Assembly (NCBI RefSeq): GCF_017876405.1 | Contig: NZ_JAGINW010000001.1 | Coordinates: 558,001-622,000, forward strand | Length of the DNA: 64,000 nt | Reading direction: 5' to 3' | Source: Kibdelosporangium banguiense | GTDB lineage: Bacteria; Actinomycetota; Actinomycetes; Mycobacteriales; Pseudonocardiaceae | Shown here: one piece after another, positions 55,847 through 64,000 of the stretch | Position numbering within the stretch: position 1 is the first letter of the stretch | How the letters are laid out: every line of letters starts with the position of its first letter | The notes under the pieces: model-generated | Databases searched by the model: none | What the model saw: only the letters and a program-made list of their open reading frames with translations | What the model was told of the DNA's origin: nothing | Position numbers and translations under genes: made by a program

Positions 55847-56877
55847 CAGCTCTCCGTCCAATCCATGATGATCTTGCCGCACTGGCCTTCGCGCGCGGTG
55901 GCGAACGCGAGGTCGTGTTCGGTCGCCTTGAACCGGTGGGTGATCACCGGCGAGAGATCCAGTCCGGCCTGCAGCAGCACGGACATCGAGTACCAGCTCT
56001 CGAACATCTCCCGGCCGTAGATGCCCTTGAGGTGGAGCATTTTGAGGACCACACTGCCGAAGTCGACCGCGAACTCCGCCGCGGGCAGGCCCAGCATCGC
56101 GATCCGGCCGCCGTGCGACATGTTCGCGATCATGCCCTGCAGCGCACTGGGCTGCCCGGACATCTCCATGCCCACGTCGAAGCCCTCGGACATGCCGAGC
56201 ACAGCCTGCGCATCGGCGATGGACGAGTGGCGCACATTCAGAGCAAGGTCCACGCCGACCTTGCGCGCCAGCTCAAGGCGGTGGTCACTGACGTCGGTGA
56301 TGGCAATGTTGCGGGCGCCAGCATGGCGCGCCACGGCAGCGGCCATGATCCCGATGGGTCCGGCGCCGGTGATGAGCACGTCCTCGCCGATGACCGGAAA
56401 CGACAGCGCGGTGTGCACGGCGTTGCCGAACGGGTCGAAGATCGCGGCCACGTCCAGGTCGACCGGATTGCGGTGCACCCACGCGTTCTGCTCAGGCAGC
56501 ACGGCGTACTGCGCGAACGCGCCGTTGCTGTGCACGCCGAGGCCACGCGTGTTGGCGCACAAATGGCGCCGTCCGGCCTTGCAGTTCCGGCACGTCCCGC
56601 AGACGAGGTGGCCCTCACCGCTGACCAGGTCGCCGACCTTCACCCCGGTGACGGCGGCGCCGATCTCGACCACTTCGCCGACGAACTCGTGCCCAAGTAC
56701 CAACGGTGTCCGGATGGTCTTGGCAGCCCAGTCGTCCCAGGCGTCGATGTGCAGGTCCGTCCCGCAGATGCCGGTGCGCAGGACGCGAACCACCACGTCA
56801 CCGGGGCCGGGCTGGGGGTCGGGGACCTCGGTGAACTCCAGGCCCGGACCCTCGACCACCTTGACGAGTGCCTTCAT
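55846..56877 (-). CDS. tdh: L-threonine 3-dehydrogenase
   Basis: 343-residue zinc alcohol dehydrogenase-type enzyme that oxidises threonine with NAD+ to 2-amino-3-ketobutyrate. Catalytic zinc Cys38 in [22 protein letters not shown], four structural cysteines in [18 protein letters not shown], and NAD motif [15 protein letters not shown]. First gene of tdh-kbl, the standard threonine degradation operon. Confidence 0.96.
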   Translation of the reverse strand: MKALVKVVEGPGLEFTEVPDPQPGPGDVVVRVLRTGICGTDLHIDAWDDWAAKTIRTPLVLGHEFVGEVVEIGAAVTGVKVGDLVSGEGHLVCGTCRNCKAGRRHLCANTRGLGVHSNGAFAQYAVLPEQNAWVHRNPVDLDVAAIFDPFGNAVHTALSFPVIGEDVLITGAGPIGIMAAAVARHAGARNIAITDVSDHRLELARKVGVDLALNVRHSSIADAQAVLGMSEGFDVGMEMSGQPSALQGMIANMSHGGRIAMLGLPAAEFAVDFGSVVLKMLHLKGIYGREMFESWYSMSVLLQAGLDLSPVITHRFKATEHDLAFATAREGQCGKIIMDWTES

Positions 56878-56999
56878 GCGGGCAGTGTGGACCCGGGCCT
56901 GGAGTGCAGTCCATCAGGACTTTCTGAAATCGCTTGTTAGCGCAGCTCCACAAGCTAGCCAGTTAGACACCCTGACCTGCGCGTGGCCTCAACGGCCCC

Positions 57000-59900
57000 T
57001 TAATGATCACAGCAGACATGTGTCGTCCATTCGGGTTCATGCCACCAGTGCCGCGACTCGGCCGACGGCCCGGCCGGCAGTACCTGGTTGACCGCTGCCC
57101 TGGTGACCGGCTGGCTCTGGAAAGGAGCCAGCAGCTCGCTCACGGTCCGGTGCACGCCGCCGACCACCGTCCGGCGCACGGCTGCGGCCGCTCGGATGTC
57201 GGCGAGCGGGTTGCCGTCGACAAGCGCGAGGTCTGCGTACGCGCCTGGCTTGAGCACACCGATCCGGTTCTCAAGGCCGAGCCACCGCGCCGGGTTACGG
57301 GTCGCGGTGGTCAACGCCTCGCGCGGTGTGAACCCGAACGTCACCATTGCCCTGAGGTTCTGATGCAACGACACAGCCACATTGTCCAGCGGCGCGTCAG
57401 TGCCACAGATGACCAGGCCACCTCCGCGGTGCACCCGGAGCACCATGTCGACATTCGCCGCGAGCACTCTGCGCATCATTGCCCCGGCCGGTGTGCCGGC
57501 ATTGTTCGCGTCGGTCACGAACCGGTCGTACTCCCATTGCGGGAACAGGATCTTGGTCCGTTCGTCCTGCACGAGCGACTTGTCATCGGCGTAAAGCGCC
57601 TTGGAATTGAACAAAGTCGGCGTGAGTGACATGCCCGATCGGGTGAACAGCGTGACGGCGTCCTGATACGCGTGGCCGGTCCGGCTGACGGTGTGCGAAT
57701 AGCCGAGCCGGTTTGTCGCACCGGTGTGTTCCATCCCGTCCATGCCGATGTTCGCGGCCGGGTAAAGGTAGTGCGACGACAGTGGAAGCCCGGCGGTGTG
57801 CGCCGCGCGGATGACCGCCTGCTGGTATTCCACCGGCAACCGGACATACGTCTTGATCATGTCGTAGTCGAGTTCGGCCGCGCGGGCCAGTTCCAGGTCG
57901 AGTTGCCTGCGCGACAGCGTCGGCCGCATGAAGTTGTAGTAGACGCGAGACCCGTCGATCGCCTCGCCGGTGGCCAGGAATCTCGGCCCGACCCGGTTTC
58001 CGGATTCGAGCGCCTCTCGCGTCTCCAGCATTTGGTAAACCGGATCACCTGGGGAGCGGGTCGTGGTGATGCCATAGGCGAGCCACAACCTGCCCTGCCG
58101 GTCACCCCATTGCCTGCCGCGCAGATGCCAATGCACATGGGCGTCTATCAATCCCGGCATCGCGACCAGACCGCGGGCGTCCACTACGTCGGAACCGTTG
58201 CCATGCGGACGGATTTCCGCGATCCGGCCGCCTTCCATCACGATATCGATGTCGTTGCGCAGCCGTCCGGATTCGCCGTCCCACATCGCACCGGCGTGAA
58301 CGATCGACCGCTCCGGCGGACGCGGGCGCCGCCAGCTGAAATTCAGCCGGATCGTCCGGGCCGGACCGCCCTTGATCCCCTGTACTCGCAATCGTCCTTT
58401 CGACAGGTAGACCAAGGCGTCGGATCCTTGCCAGGCAAGGGAGTCCGTCACCTCGTCGGTCACCTGGCGCGGGTCGCCGATCAGCTTGCCCGACGCGTCC
58501 ACCGGCGCGATCCAGGCAACGCTCTCCACCACGAACGCGAGGTACTTTCCGTCAGGTGACCACAGTGGACCGTCGTCGCCGCGGGTAGCCAGGGATCGGA
58601 ACGGCATCGGCTCGGCGTAACGCAGTTCGCCGGTGCGCAGGTCGACCGTGAGAATCTGGCTTGTCCCCTCGCGGAACCTGCGGGAGAACGGCTTGACCGC
58701 GGCCAACGCGATCACGTTGCCGTCAGGCGACCAGCTCGGCCGGCCTGGCATGAACAGCGCGGGAGTGAACTGCTGGACGTTTCCGGACGCCACCTCGAGC
58801 GTCCACAATGCGCCGTCATGGTCGATGTAGGCGACTTTGCGCCCGTCCGGTGACCATCGCGGCGCGGTCTGCGCGCCGGGCAGCGACGTGAGCACGGTGT
58901 CCTTGCCGGAGGCCAGGTCCCGGACCCACAGATCGGCTGTGCCCAGCCGGTCGCTGGCGTACAGCAGCGTCTTGCCGTCCGGCGAGAAATCCGGGTCGGA
59001 GTTGAAATACTTGTCGTCGATCACCCGTCGGGGCGACCCACCTGAACTCGGAACAATGAACACTGAATTCAGTGCACGGAATGCGATCTGCCCGCCGTCA
59101 CGCGAAACAACCGGGCTGGCGATCCCCCGAACCGGCAACGGCCCGCCCCAATCGAGGTCACGGACCCGGTGGCGATAGTCGCGACGCGCCACGGAAACAC
59201 TCGCCTCAAGCGGAACATCTTTGACGATATCGCCGGAACGCCGCCGGATCCGGCCGTCGGCGACGTAGAGAACGTCACGCCCCGACCACGAAGCCGCGAA
59301 CCCGAAGACGTCCTCACCCCGCGTGACCTGCTGCGAACCGAGCATCAGGTCCGCGTCCGCACCGCGCAGCAACATGTAGCTCGGCTGCCCGCCGGGCCCG
59401 AACGCGGGACCGAAGACCCGGTCGGTGCCGGTCACCGAAATCAACCGCTGCCGCTCGCCGGTCGCAACCGTAACAGCGTCAATCGCCACATCGTTGACCG
59501 TGAAAACAAGCCGGTTCCCATCCGGCGACCAGCGGGGCGCAGCCTCTTCGTCCGGCGTCGAGGTCACTGCTGTCAGCGCGCTGGAAGCCAAGTCCAGCAA
59601 CCAGATCCCGTAACTGCCGTCCCGGTCGCTGCTGAACGCGAGCCTGCGGCCGTCCGGCGAGAACGCCGGTTCGCGGTGGTCGAAACGGCCGCTGGTCAAC
59701 TGCCGGGGCGTACCGCCGTCGGCATCGATCACGTACAGATGGAAGTTCCCGTCGCGGTATGACTGGAACGCGATCCGCCTCCCGTCGGGCGACCAGACCG
59801 GCAGGGTCGCGTCCTGTAAATCATCGGTCAGCCGCCGGGCGCGGCCACCGCTGGACGGCAGCACCCAGATCCCGGTTACCAGATCCACCACGATCCGCCT

Positions 59901-60068
59901 GCCATCAGGCGAAAGAGCGGCCGACATGTTCGTGCCCTCACGCAGTTCGACGCCGCCCTGCTCCGCGGCCACGTCGGCGGCGCCCACAGCGCCCGCGGCG
60001 GTCAGACCAGCGGCGACGTAACCGCTACGCAACAGAAGTTCACGGCGAGACAAGCCTTGTGGTGACAT
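57000..60068 (-). CDS. Tat-exported TolB-like propeller plus amidohydrolase
   Basis: 1022 residues. A Tat signal opens it (SRRELLLRSGYVAAGLTAAGAVGA). Residues ~45-650 hold two WD40/PD40 propellers with many copies of WSPDGRRIAF-type and FSPDGKTLLYASD repeats, as in TolB. Residues ~660-1000 are a metal-dependent amidohydrolase: LVAMPGLIDAHVHWH gives the HxH metal site, LPLSSHYLYPA and GMEHTGATNR later His, and VICGTDAPLDN the Asp. ATG 60068 is set by GGAGGTGGAG and the Tat signal. The family is annotated from many soil bacteria, but its substrate is unknown; an extracytoplasmic amide or dipeptide hydrolase is possible. Confidence 0.9.
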   Translation of the reverse strand: MSPQGLSRRELLLRSGYVAAGLTAAGAVGAADVAAEQGGVELREGTNMSAALSPDGRRIVVDLVTGIWVLPSSGGRARRLTDDLQDATLPVWSPDGRRIAFQSYRDGNFHLYVIDADGGTPRQLTSGRFDHREPAFSPDGRRLAFSSDRDGSYGIWLLDLASSALTAVTSTPDEEAAPRWSPDGNRLVFTVNDVAIDAVTVATGERQRLISVTGTDRVFGPAFGPGGQPSYMLLRGADADLMLGSQQVTRGEDVFGFAASWSGRDVLYVADGRIRRRSGDIVKDVPLEASVSVARRDYRHRVRDLDWGGPLPVRGIASPVVSRDGGQIAFRALNSVFIVPSSGGSPRRVIDDKYFNSDPDFSPDGKTLLYASDRLGTADLWVRDLASGKDTVLTSLPGAQTAPRWSPDGRKVAYIDHDGALWTLEVASGNVQQFTPALFMPGRPSWSPDGNVIALAAVKPFSRRFREGTSQILTVDLRTGELRYAEPMPFRSLATRGDDGPLWSPDGKYLAFVVESVAWIAPVDASGKLIGDPRQVTDEVTDSLAWQGSDALVYLSKGRLRVQGIKGGPARTIRLNFSWRRPRPPERSIVHAGAMWDGESGRLRNDIDIVMEGGRIAEIRPHGNGSDVVDARGLVAMPGLIDAHVHWHLRGRQWGDRQGRLWLAYGITTTRSPGDPVYQMLETREALESGNRVGPRFLATGEAIDGSRVYYNFMRPTLSRRQLDLELARAAELDYDMIKTYVRLPVEYQQAVIRAAHTAGLPLSSHYLYPAANIGMDGMEHTGATNRLGYSHTVSRTGHAYQDAVTLFTRSGMSLTPTLFNSKALYADDKSLVQDERTKILFPQWEYDRFVTDANNAGTPAGAMMRRVLAANVDMVLRVHRGGGLVICGTDAPLDNVAVSLHQNLRAMVTFGFTPREALTTATRNPARWLGLENRIGVLKPGAYADLALVDGNPLADIRAAAAVRRTVVGGVHRTVSELLAPFQSQPVTRAAVNQVLPAGPSAESRHWWHEPEWTTHVCCDH

Positions 60069-60184
60069 CTCCACCTCCCCGATCACTATGCACCGGCGAG
60101 CCGCCGCAGTCCAACACGTCCGGTTGCCGAACGAGTACTCGCCGTGCACGCCCGCTAAGCTCGTCGGGTTGCAAGGAGGTGCCG

Positions 60185-60304
60185 ATGGCGGACTGGGCAG
60201 CGTCCGAAAAGGACGCGCGATGGCCCGAACGGCTGGTTTTGAATTACCGGTTCCGGTTGCCGGAGAGGCGAACCGGGCACGATACAGGCAGGATGACAGA
60301 GTGA
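60185..60304 (+). CDS. 39-codon small ORF translationally coupled to response regulator
   Basis: ATG 60185 has a perfect AAGGAGGT five bases upstream, far better than that of the following gene. The 39-residue product is charged (MADWAASEKDARWPERL at its start, Arg-rich in the middle) and has no membrane segment. Its TGA overlaps the GTG of the response regulator as GTGA. Third positions are GC-rich as in neighbouring genes. It could be a leader that sets regulator translation or a small partner protein. No homologue known to me. Confidence 0.6.
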   Translation: MADWAASEKDARWPERLVLNYRFRLPERRTGHDTGRMTE

Positions 60305-60957
60305 CCCCGAAAGCGGCGCCGCGGCTGTTGATCGTGGCCGACGACGAACTGCTCATCTCCCGACTGGGCGAATTGCTGGCCGAAGCCGGATACACCTTCG
60401 ACGTCGACCCGGCGATGAACAAGTCGCTCACGACCCATTACGAGGTCATGATCGTGGACCGCACCCCGGAAACACTGGAACTGCTCGCCGCGATGCGCCG
60501 CAAAGCCGTGACCGCCCGCGCATTGGTCCTCTCATCCATCGGCTCAGACCAAGACCAGAAAGCGGCCATGGCCGCCGGAGCCGACGACTACCTGACCAAA
60601 CCCTTCCTGCCCGCGAAACTGCTCGGAAAGATCCGCGGCCTGCTCCGCCGCCACATCGACAACGCCGAGACAATCCCATTCGGCCCCGCCCAGCTGGACG
60701 TCCGCAGATACGAGGTAGTCCTGCCCCGAGGCAAACGCATATCCCTCTCAGTCCGCGAATTCGACCTCCTGAGAACCCTGGTCGCCCGACCGACAGTGAT
60801 ATACCCGAAATCCGAACTACGCACCCGAGTCTTCGGCACAGACGCCAGTGAGTCCACCGTGGACACATACGTCTACTACCTGCGCCGCAAACTCGGCCAG
60901 GGAGTAGTCCGATCCGTCTACCGCCTCGGCTACAAAGCCGGCGCCATCACCCCCTAA
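60301..60957 (+). CDS. OmpR-family response regulator, orphan
   Basis: 218 residues from GTG 60301; ATG 60220 in the same frame also has an AAAAGGA ribosome site and would add 27 residues. Receiver: acidic DD at 14-15 (LLIVADDELL), presumed phospho-Asp D53 in VMIVDRTPETLEL, Ser78, and K100 in DYLTKPF. C-terminal winged helix: RISLSVREFDLLRTLVARPTVIYPKSELRTRVF and TVDTYVYYLRRKLG. The phospho-site loop is atypical and no kinase gene is adjacent, so it may be controlled otherwise. Confidence 0.87.
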   Translation: MTPKAAPRLLIVADDELLISRLGELLAEAGYTFDVDPAMNKSLTTHYEVMIVDRTPETLELLAAMRRKAVTARALVLSSIGSDQDQKAAMAAGADDYLTKPFLPAKLLGKIRGLLRRHIDNAETIPFGPAQLDVRRYEVVLPRGKRISLSVREFDLLRTLVARPTVIYPKSELRTRVFGTDASESTVDTYVYYLRRKLGQGVVRSVYRLGYKAGAITP

Positions 60958-61066
60958 CGCGCCAGAGACCAATGCCGGCGGTCACGGTTAGCACCCCCGG
61001 CCGCAAACAAACCCCCGTTGGCGACCACCCGAGTGTCTTTGCCCTTTGGCGCGTTTAGCGCAATAG

Positions 61067-61289
61067 AGGGCTGCTTCGTGGGTTCCCTCGCTCCAGTATG
61101 GCCTGGGCGAAGCCTGTTCACACATGTCCAGGGCGCCGCAACACAGCGGCGAGCAACCCAAGCTCGGCGCTCCCCAACCGACAGCAACCCGTAACGGGGC
61201 GCCGGCGAGCGCACGATTGCGGTGTCCTGGACATGCGTGCTCACCCTTGGGCAGGCCATGCTGGAACGAGGGGACCCGACGCAACCCAC
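61067..61289. repeat. long imperfect palindrome (about 220 bp) in a non-coding gap
   Basis: The left half (GGCTGCTTCG..., TCGCTCCAGTATGGCCTG, CATGTCCAGGGCGCCGCAA) matches the reverse complement of the right half (GGTTGCGTCG..., TCGTTCCAGCATGGCCTG, CATGTCCAGGACACCGCAA) at roughly three-quarters of positions over ~75 bp, centred near 61178. The centre also has short paired blocks (GGCGAGC, CGGCGC). It looks like a foldback or miniature mobile-type repeat. The rest of the gap 60958-61646 shows no gene I can support. Confidence 0.65.
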
Positions 61290-61559
61290 CTGTCCCACGA
61301 CGGCGATCCCCCACCCCTCCTCCTGGCGGTCTGCCCGCCGGCGAGGCAAACAATCACCAGCACCAACCCAACCTGCGCTCAACGGAAACCACAGCACAAC
61401 CCAAGTCCCCGCCGCGAACGCGCCGGCAAACCGGCAACCGATCCAGCAAACCCAGACGCCCCAACCACAAGAGATAGACAGTCCCCCGCCCAACCCGGGG
61501 GGCGTCCCTGCTCCAGTCTACAGGGGATGGTGGATGAGCAGGGGGTTTGGAAGGGCGAA

Positions 61560-61586
61560 CCGGTGCGAATGGACCGTTCGCACCGG
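61560..61586. terminator. hairpin downstream of lpd
   Basis: CCGGTGCGAA (61560-61569) pairs with TTCGCACCGG (61577-61586) around a 7-nt loop, with partial pairing beyond. It is 61 bp past the lpd stop on the minus strand. No U-tract. Confidence 0.6.
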
Positions 61587-61646
61587 GTTCACTCTGTTGC
61601 GCCACCAGGTTCAGCGATTGCGGCTACTGAGGGTGCGCCATCGGGG

Positions 61647-63032
61647 TCAGAAATTGATCATGTGGCCGGCGAGGCCGTGGATGGCTTCCTTGACGGCCTC
61701 GCCGAGGGTCGGGTGGGCGTGGACGTTGCGGGCGACCTCGGTCACGGTCAGGTCCCATTGCTGGGCCAGGGTCAGTTCCGGCAGCAACTCTGTCACGTCT
61801 GGGCCGATCAGGTGGGCGCCGAGCAGTTCGCCGTACTTCGCGTCCGACAGGATTTTCACGAACCCGGCTGTGTCGCCGAGGCCGTGGGCCTTTCCGTTGG
61901 CGGTGAACGGGAACTTGGCGACCTTCACGTCGTGGCCCCGTTCGCGGGCCTGCGCCTCGGTCCAGCCGAAGCTGGCGATCTGCGGCTGGCAGTATGTTGC
62001 GCGCGGGATCATCACGAAGTCGAGTTCCATGGTCTCCGCACCGGCGATTGTCTCGGCCGCCACGATTCCCATCGATTCGGAGGCGTGCGCCAGCATCAGT
62101 TTCGCGGTGACGTCACCGATCGCGAAGATGTGCGGCACGTTGGTGCGGCCGCGTGCGTCGATCTCGATCGCGCCGCGATCGGACACCTGCACGCCGGTGT
62201 TCTCCAGGCCGTATCCGGCGATGTTCGGCTGGAATCCGATGGCCTGCAGCACCTTGTCGGCTTCCAGCACCTGCTGCTGGCCGTTTTTCGAGACCGTCAC
62301 CTGCACACCGGACGACGTCTCCTCAATGCCCTCCACGCGTGTGGACGTCAGCACGTCGATGCCCAGCCGGCGGTAGCGCTTGAACAGCTCGGCGGACACC
62401 TCCTCGTCCTCCAGCGGGACCATCCGGTCGAGGAACTCGACGATGGTGACCTTCACGCCGTAGTTGTGCAGCACGTACGCGAACTCGACGCCGATCGCGC
62501 CCGCGCCGGCGATCACGATGCTCTGCGGCACGTCTTCCGCGAGGATCTGCTCCTCGTAGGTGACCACGCGGTCGCTCTTGGCGGTGCCGGGCAGCAGACG
62601 AGGCTTCGCACCGGCTGCGATGATGCAGTGGTCGAATGTGATCCGCTCGCCGTCGACCTCGATAGTGTTGGCGTCGACGAACGTGCCGCGCCCGTGCACC
62701 TCGGTGATGCCATTCTTCTTCATCAGGAAGTGCACGCCTTTGACGCGGCCGTCGGCGACCTTGCGGCTGCGCCGGTACGCCTCGCCGTAGTCCAGGCTGA
62801 TCGTGCCGTCGACCTGGATTCCGTACGACTTGGCTTCCTTGGTGAAGATGTGTGCCAGTTCGGCGTTACGCAGCAACGCCTTCGACGGGATACAGCCGAC
62901 GTTGAGGCACACGCCGCCCCAGTAGCGCTCCTCGACGACCGCTGTCTTCAGGCCCAGCTGCGCCGATCGGATCGCGGCGACGTAGCCCCCGACTCCGGCC
63001 CCGAGGACGACGACATCGAAATGTGTGGTCAT
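61647..63032 (-). CDS. lpd: dihydrolipoyl dehydrogenase
   Basis: 461 residues, very like M. tuberculosis Lpd. FAD motif [15 protein letters not shown], redox disulfide C42/C47 in [19 protein letters not shown] motif [15 protein letters not shown], the FAD Asp in [14 protein letters not shown], and the C-terminal HAHPTLGEA His-Glu pair. Reoxidises lipoamide of pyruvate and 2-oxoglutarate dehydrogenases and, in mycobacteria, the peroxynitrite reductase complex. It ends HMINF like its homologue. Stands alone; divergent from the unknown gene at 63091. Confidence 0.96.
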   Translation of the reverse strand: MTTHFDVVVLGAGVGGYVAAIRSAQLGLKTAVVEERYWGGVCLNVGCIPSKALLRNAELAHIFTKEAKSYGIQVDGTISLDYGEAYRRSRKVADGRVKGVHFLMKKNGITEVHGRGTFVDANTIEVDGERITFDHCIIAAGAKPRLLPGTAKSDRVVTYEEQILAEDVPQSIVIAGAGAIGVEFAYVLHNYGVKVTIVEFLDRMVPLEDEEVSAELFKRYRRLGIDVLTSTRVEGIEETSSGVQVTVSKNGQQQVLEADKVLQAIGFQPNIAGYGLENTGVQVSDRGAIEIDARGRTNVPHIFAIGDVTAKLMLAHASESMGIVAAETIAGAETMELDFVMIPRATYCQPQIASFGWTEAQARERGHDVKVAKFPFTANGKAHGLGDTAGFVKILSDAKYGELLGAHLIGPDVTELLPELTLAQQWDLTVTEVARNVHAHPTLGEAVKEAIHGLAGHMINF

Positions 63033-63090
63033 GTCTTCAACCCTATGTCGGCCGCATTAGGGTGTCCGAACCGACGAGAGGGGGCTCACG

Positions 63091-64000
63091 ATGGGACAGC
63101 CACGGCTACCTGACCACCTGGCGATCCTGTTGACCGATGAGCCGGTCATCGACGTGTACGCCTATGGTCCCTGGCGGGTGCCTGACGGCCTGTTCGAGGA
63201 GATCACCGCCCGCGCCGAGGCGCTCAACAACGACCCCCGCGCCAAGGAACTGCCGTATCAGCTGAGCGATTTCTACGGCGAGAACACGACGGTCGTCGGC
63301 GCCGAGCTGTGGTGCCTGCTGCAGTACTTGACCGGTATCTCGGCGGTGCGTGGCGGCAACCGCGCCGACATCGAGACCGAGCTGCTTGGTGGCTTCCGCG
63401 CAGAGCCGGAGCCGCCCAACCGGAGCGCGACGTACTCCTGCGCACGAGCCAACAACTTCCGGCCGCCTGGTGACTGGCTCACTTCCGCAGCCGGCAACGA
63501 TCCCGGCAAACGACGGCTCGCCTACGAGCTTGCGCGCGAATGCCTCGACGTCTTCGCAGGGCTGGAGCCGTTCGAGCACCGTCGGCAAGCTGTGATCGCG
63601 CTGCATGAGTTGCCCAAAGCGGAAGAAACCGACAGCACGCCGTACGGCAACCTCACCGACATCTGGTCCCGCGCGGCGACCACCGAGATTCTGGCCGAGT
63701 TGCCGGAGCTGGCCGGCCCGACGAACCACCTCGAGTGGGTGGTGACGGGATTCGTCGCGGCGCATGAACGACTCAGCTCGGTGGTCCCTGGCGGGGACCC
63801 GTACGGCATGGTGGCCAGTTTGCTGCACCAGACCGGCGTCTGGGAGGTGCCGGCTGAGTTCGCGGTGTTCGCCGACGACGCCTTGTACGACCGTGTGAGC
63901 AGGTACATGCGGGAGACCTTCACCGATTCCTGGGCGGGCGAGGCCCGGGCGTGGCTGGCTCGGGCCTTGGTCGCGGGCGAGGCGGACGCGTGCCGCGCGT
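63091..64000 (+). CDS. hypothetical protein, 3' end cut by window edge
   Basis: 303 codons open to the right edge. ATG 63091 is preceded by GAGAGGGGG at 6 nt. No signal peptide or membrane segment. I do not recognise the family; features are LPDHLAILLTDEPVIDVYAYGPWRVPDGLFEEI at the start and a middle section with NLTDIWSRAATTEILAELPELAGPTNHLEWVVTGFVAAHERL. Codon use is normal for the window, so it is a real gene. Divergent from lpd across 58 bp. Confidence 0.85.
   Translation, partial: MGQPRLPDHLAILLTDEPVIDVYAYGPWRVPDGLFEEITARAEALNNDPRAKELPYQLSDFYGENTTVVGAELWCLLQYLTGISAVRGGNRADIETELLGGFRAEPEPPNRSATYSCARANNFRPPGDWLTSAAGNDPGKRRLAYELARECLDVFAGLEPFEHRRQAVIALHELPKAEETDSTPYGNLTDIWSRAATTEILAELPELAGPTNHLEWVVTGFVAAHERLSSVVPGGDPYGMVASLLHQTGVWEVPAEFAVFADDALYDRVSRYMRETFTDSWAGEARAWLARALVAGEADACRA

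Noticed and set aside
60954..61493. A 179-codon minus-strand frame across the palindromic gap
   Set aside because: Composition is Arg/Gly/Trp/Cys-rich, third-position bias is poor and it runs through both arms of the inverted repeat, so I treat the region as non-coding repeat.
61098..63113. A 671-codon open frame antisense to lpd extending into the gap
   Set aside because: lpd on the other strand has every catalytic motif; the antisense product is low-complexity with no family features.

Overview
The window is about 64 kb of high-GC, densely packed bacterial DNA with many GTG/TTG starts, actinobacterial gene families (CysM-CysO-Mec, DUF2017, PncB next to ClpS, DUF5753 regulators, RslA-type anti-sigma, choice-of-anchor P proteins) and gene order shared with Mycobacterium. 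It fits a filamentous actinomycete, most likely Pseudonocardiales; I cannot name the species from sequence alone. No tRNA, rRNA, CRISPR array or intact insertion sequence was found.

Layout. 1-2000: truncated STAND ATPase with a nucleotide-cyclase-like N-terminus, directly downstream of a cAMP-phosphodiesterase-like metallo-hydrolase. 2.0-10.3 kb: a minus-strand block, largely coupled by 4-nt overlaps, matching the M. tuberculosis Rv1331-Rv1339 region: clpS, DUF2017, P1 peptidase, a second ClpS-like gene plus an unknown partner, mec-cysO-cysM (cysteine synthesis on a carrier protein), two rhomboids, murI and the phosphodiesterase-like gene. A plus-strand SMP-30 gene interrupts it. 10.4-12.3 kb: pncB-pncA (NAD salvage). 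12.3-25.5 kb: secreted protein, BioY, EamA exporter with divergent LysR, DinG helicase, secreted S1 protease, PTH2-serB-ctaD, proA and an amidase. 25.6-31.4 kb: TetR with divergent Baeyer-Villiger-type monooxygenase and a palindromic operator, DUF5753 regulator, M50 protease, GT-C mannosyltransferase, SoxR.

31.3-41.1 kb holds two paralogous ABC exporter modules, each with a histidine kinase and response regulator; one kinase is frameshifted at a C6 run. A DevR-like orphan regulator and an ECF-like sigma factor lie between them. 42.1-47.5 kb is the most unusual region: a SigL/RslA-type sigma/anti-sigma pair divergent from a four-gene operon encoding a secreted DUF4142 protein, a bis-heme ferric-reductase-like membrane protein, a ferredoxin and an FAD reductase with a 345-residue Pro/Met-rich repeat tail. 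The operon has a SigL-like promoter at one end and a U-tract terminator at the other, and looks like a stress-induced electron-transfer chain to the cell envelope.

47.5-64 kb: MoxR-VWA pair, DedA, histidine phosphatase, MFS exporter with divergent XRE regulator and repeated operators, LysR, tdh-kbl (threonine degradation), a 1022-residue Tat-exported beta-propeller/amidohydrolase, a 39-codon ORF coupled to an orphan response regulator, a 690-bp gap containing a long imperfect palindrome, lpd, and a truncated unknown gene at the right edge.
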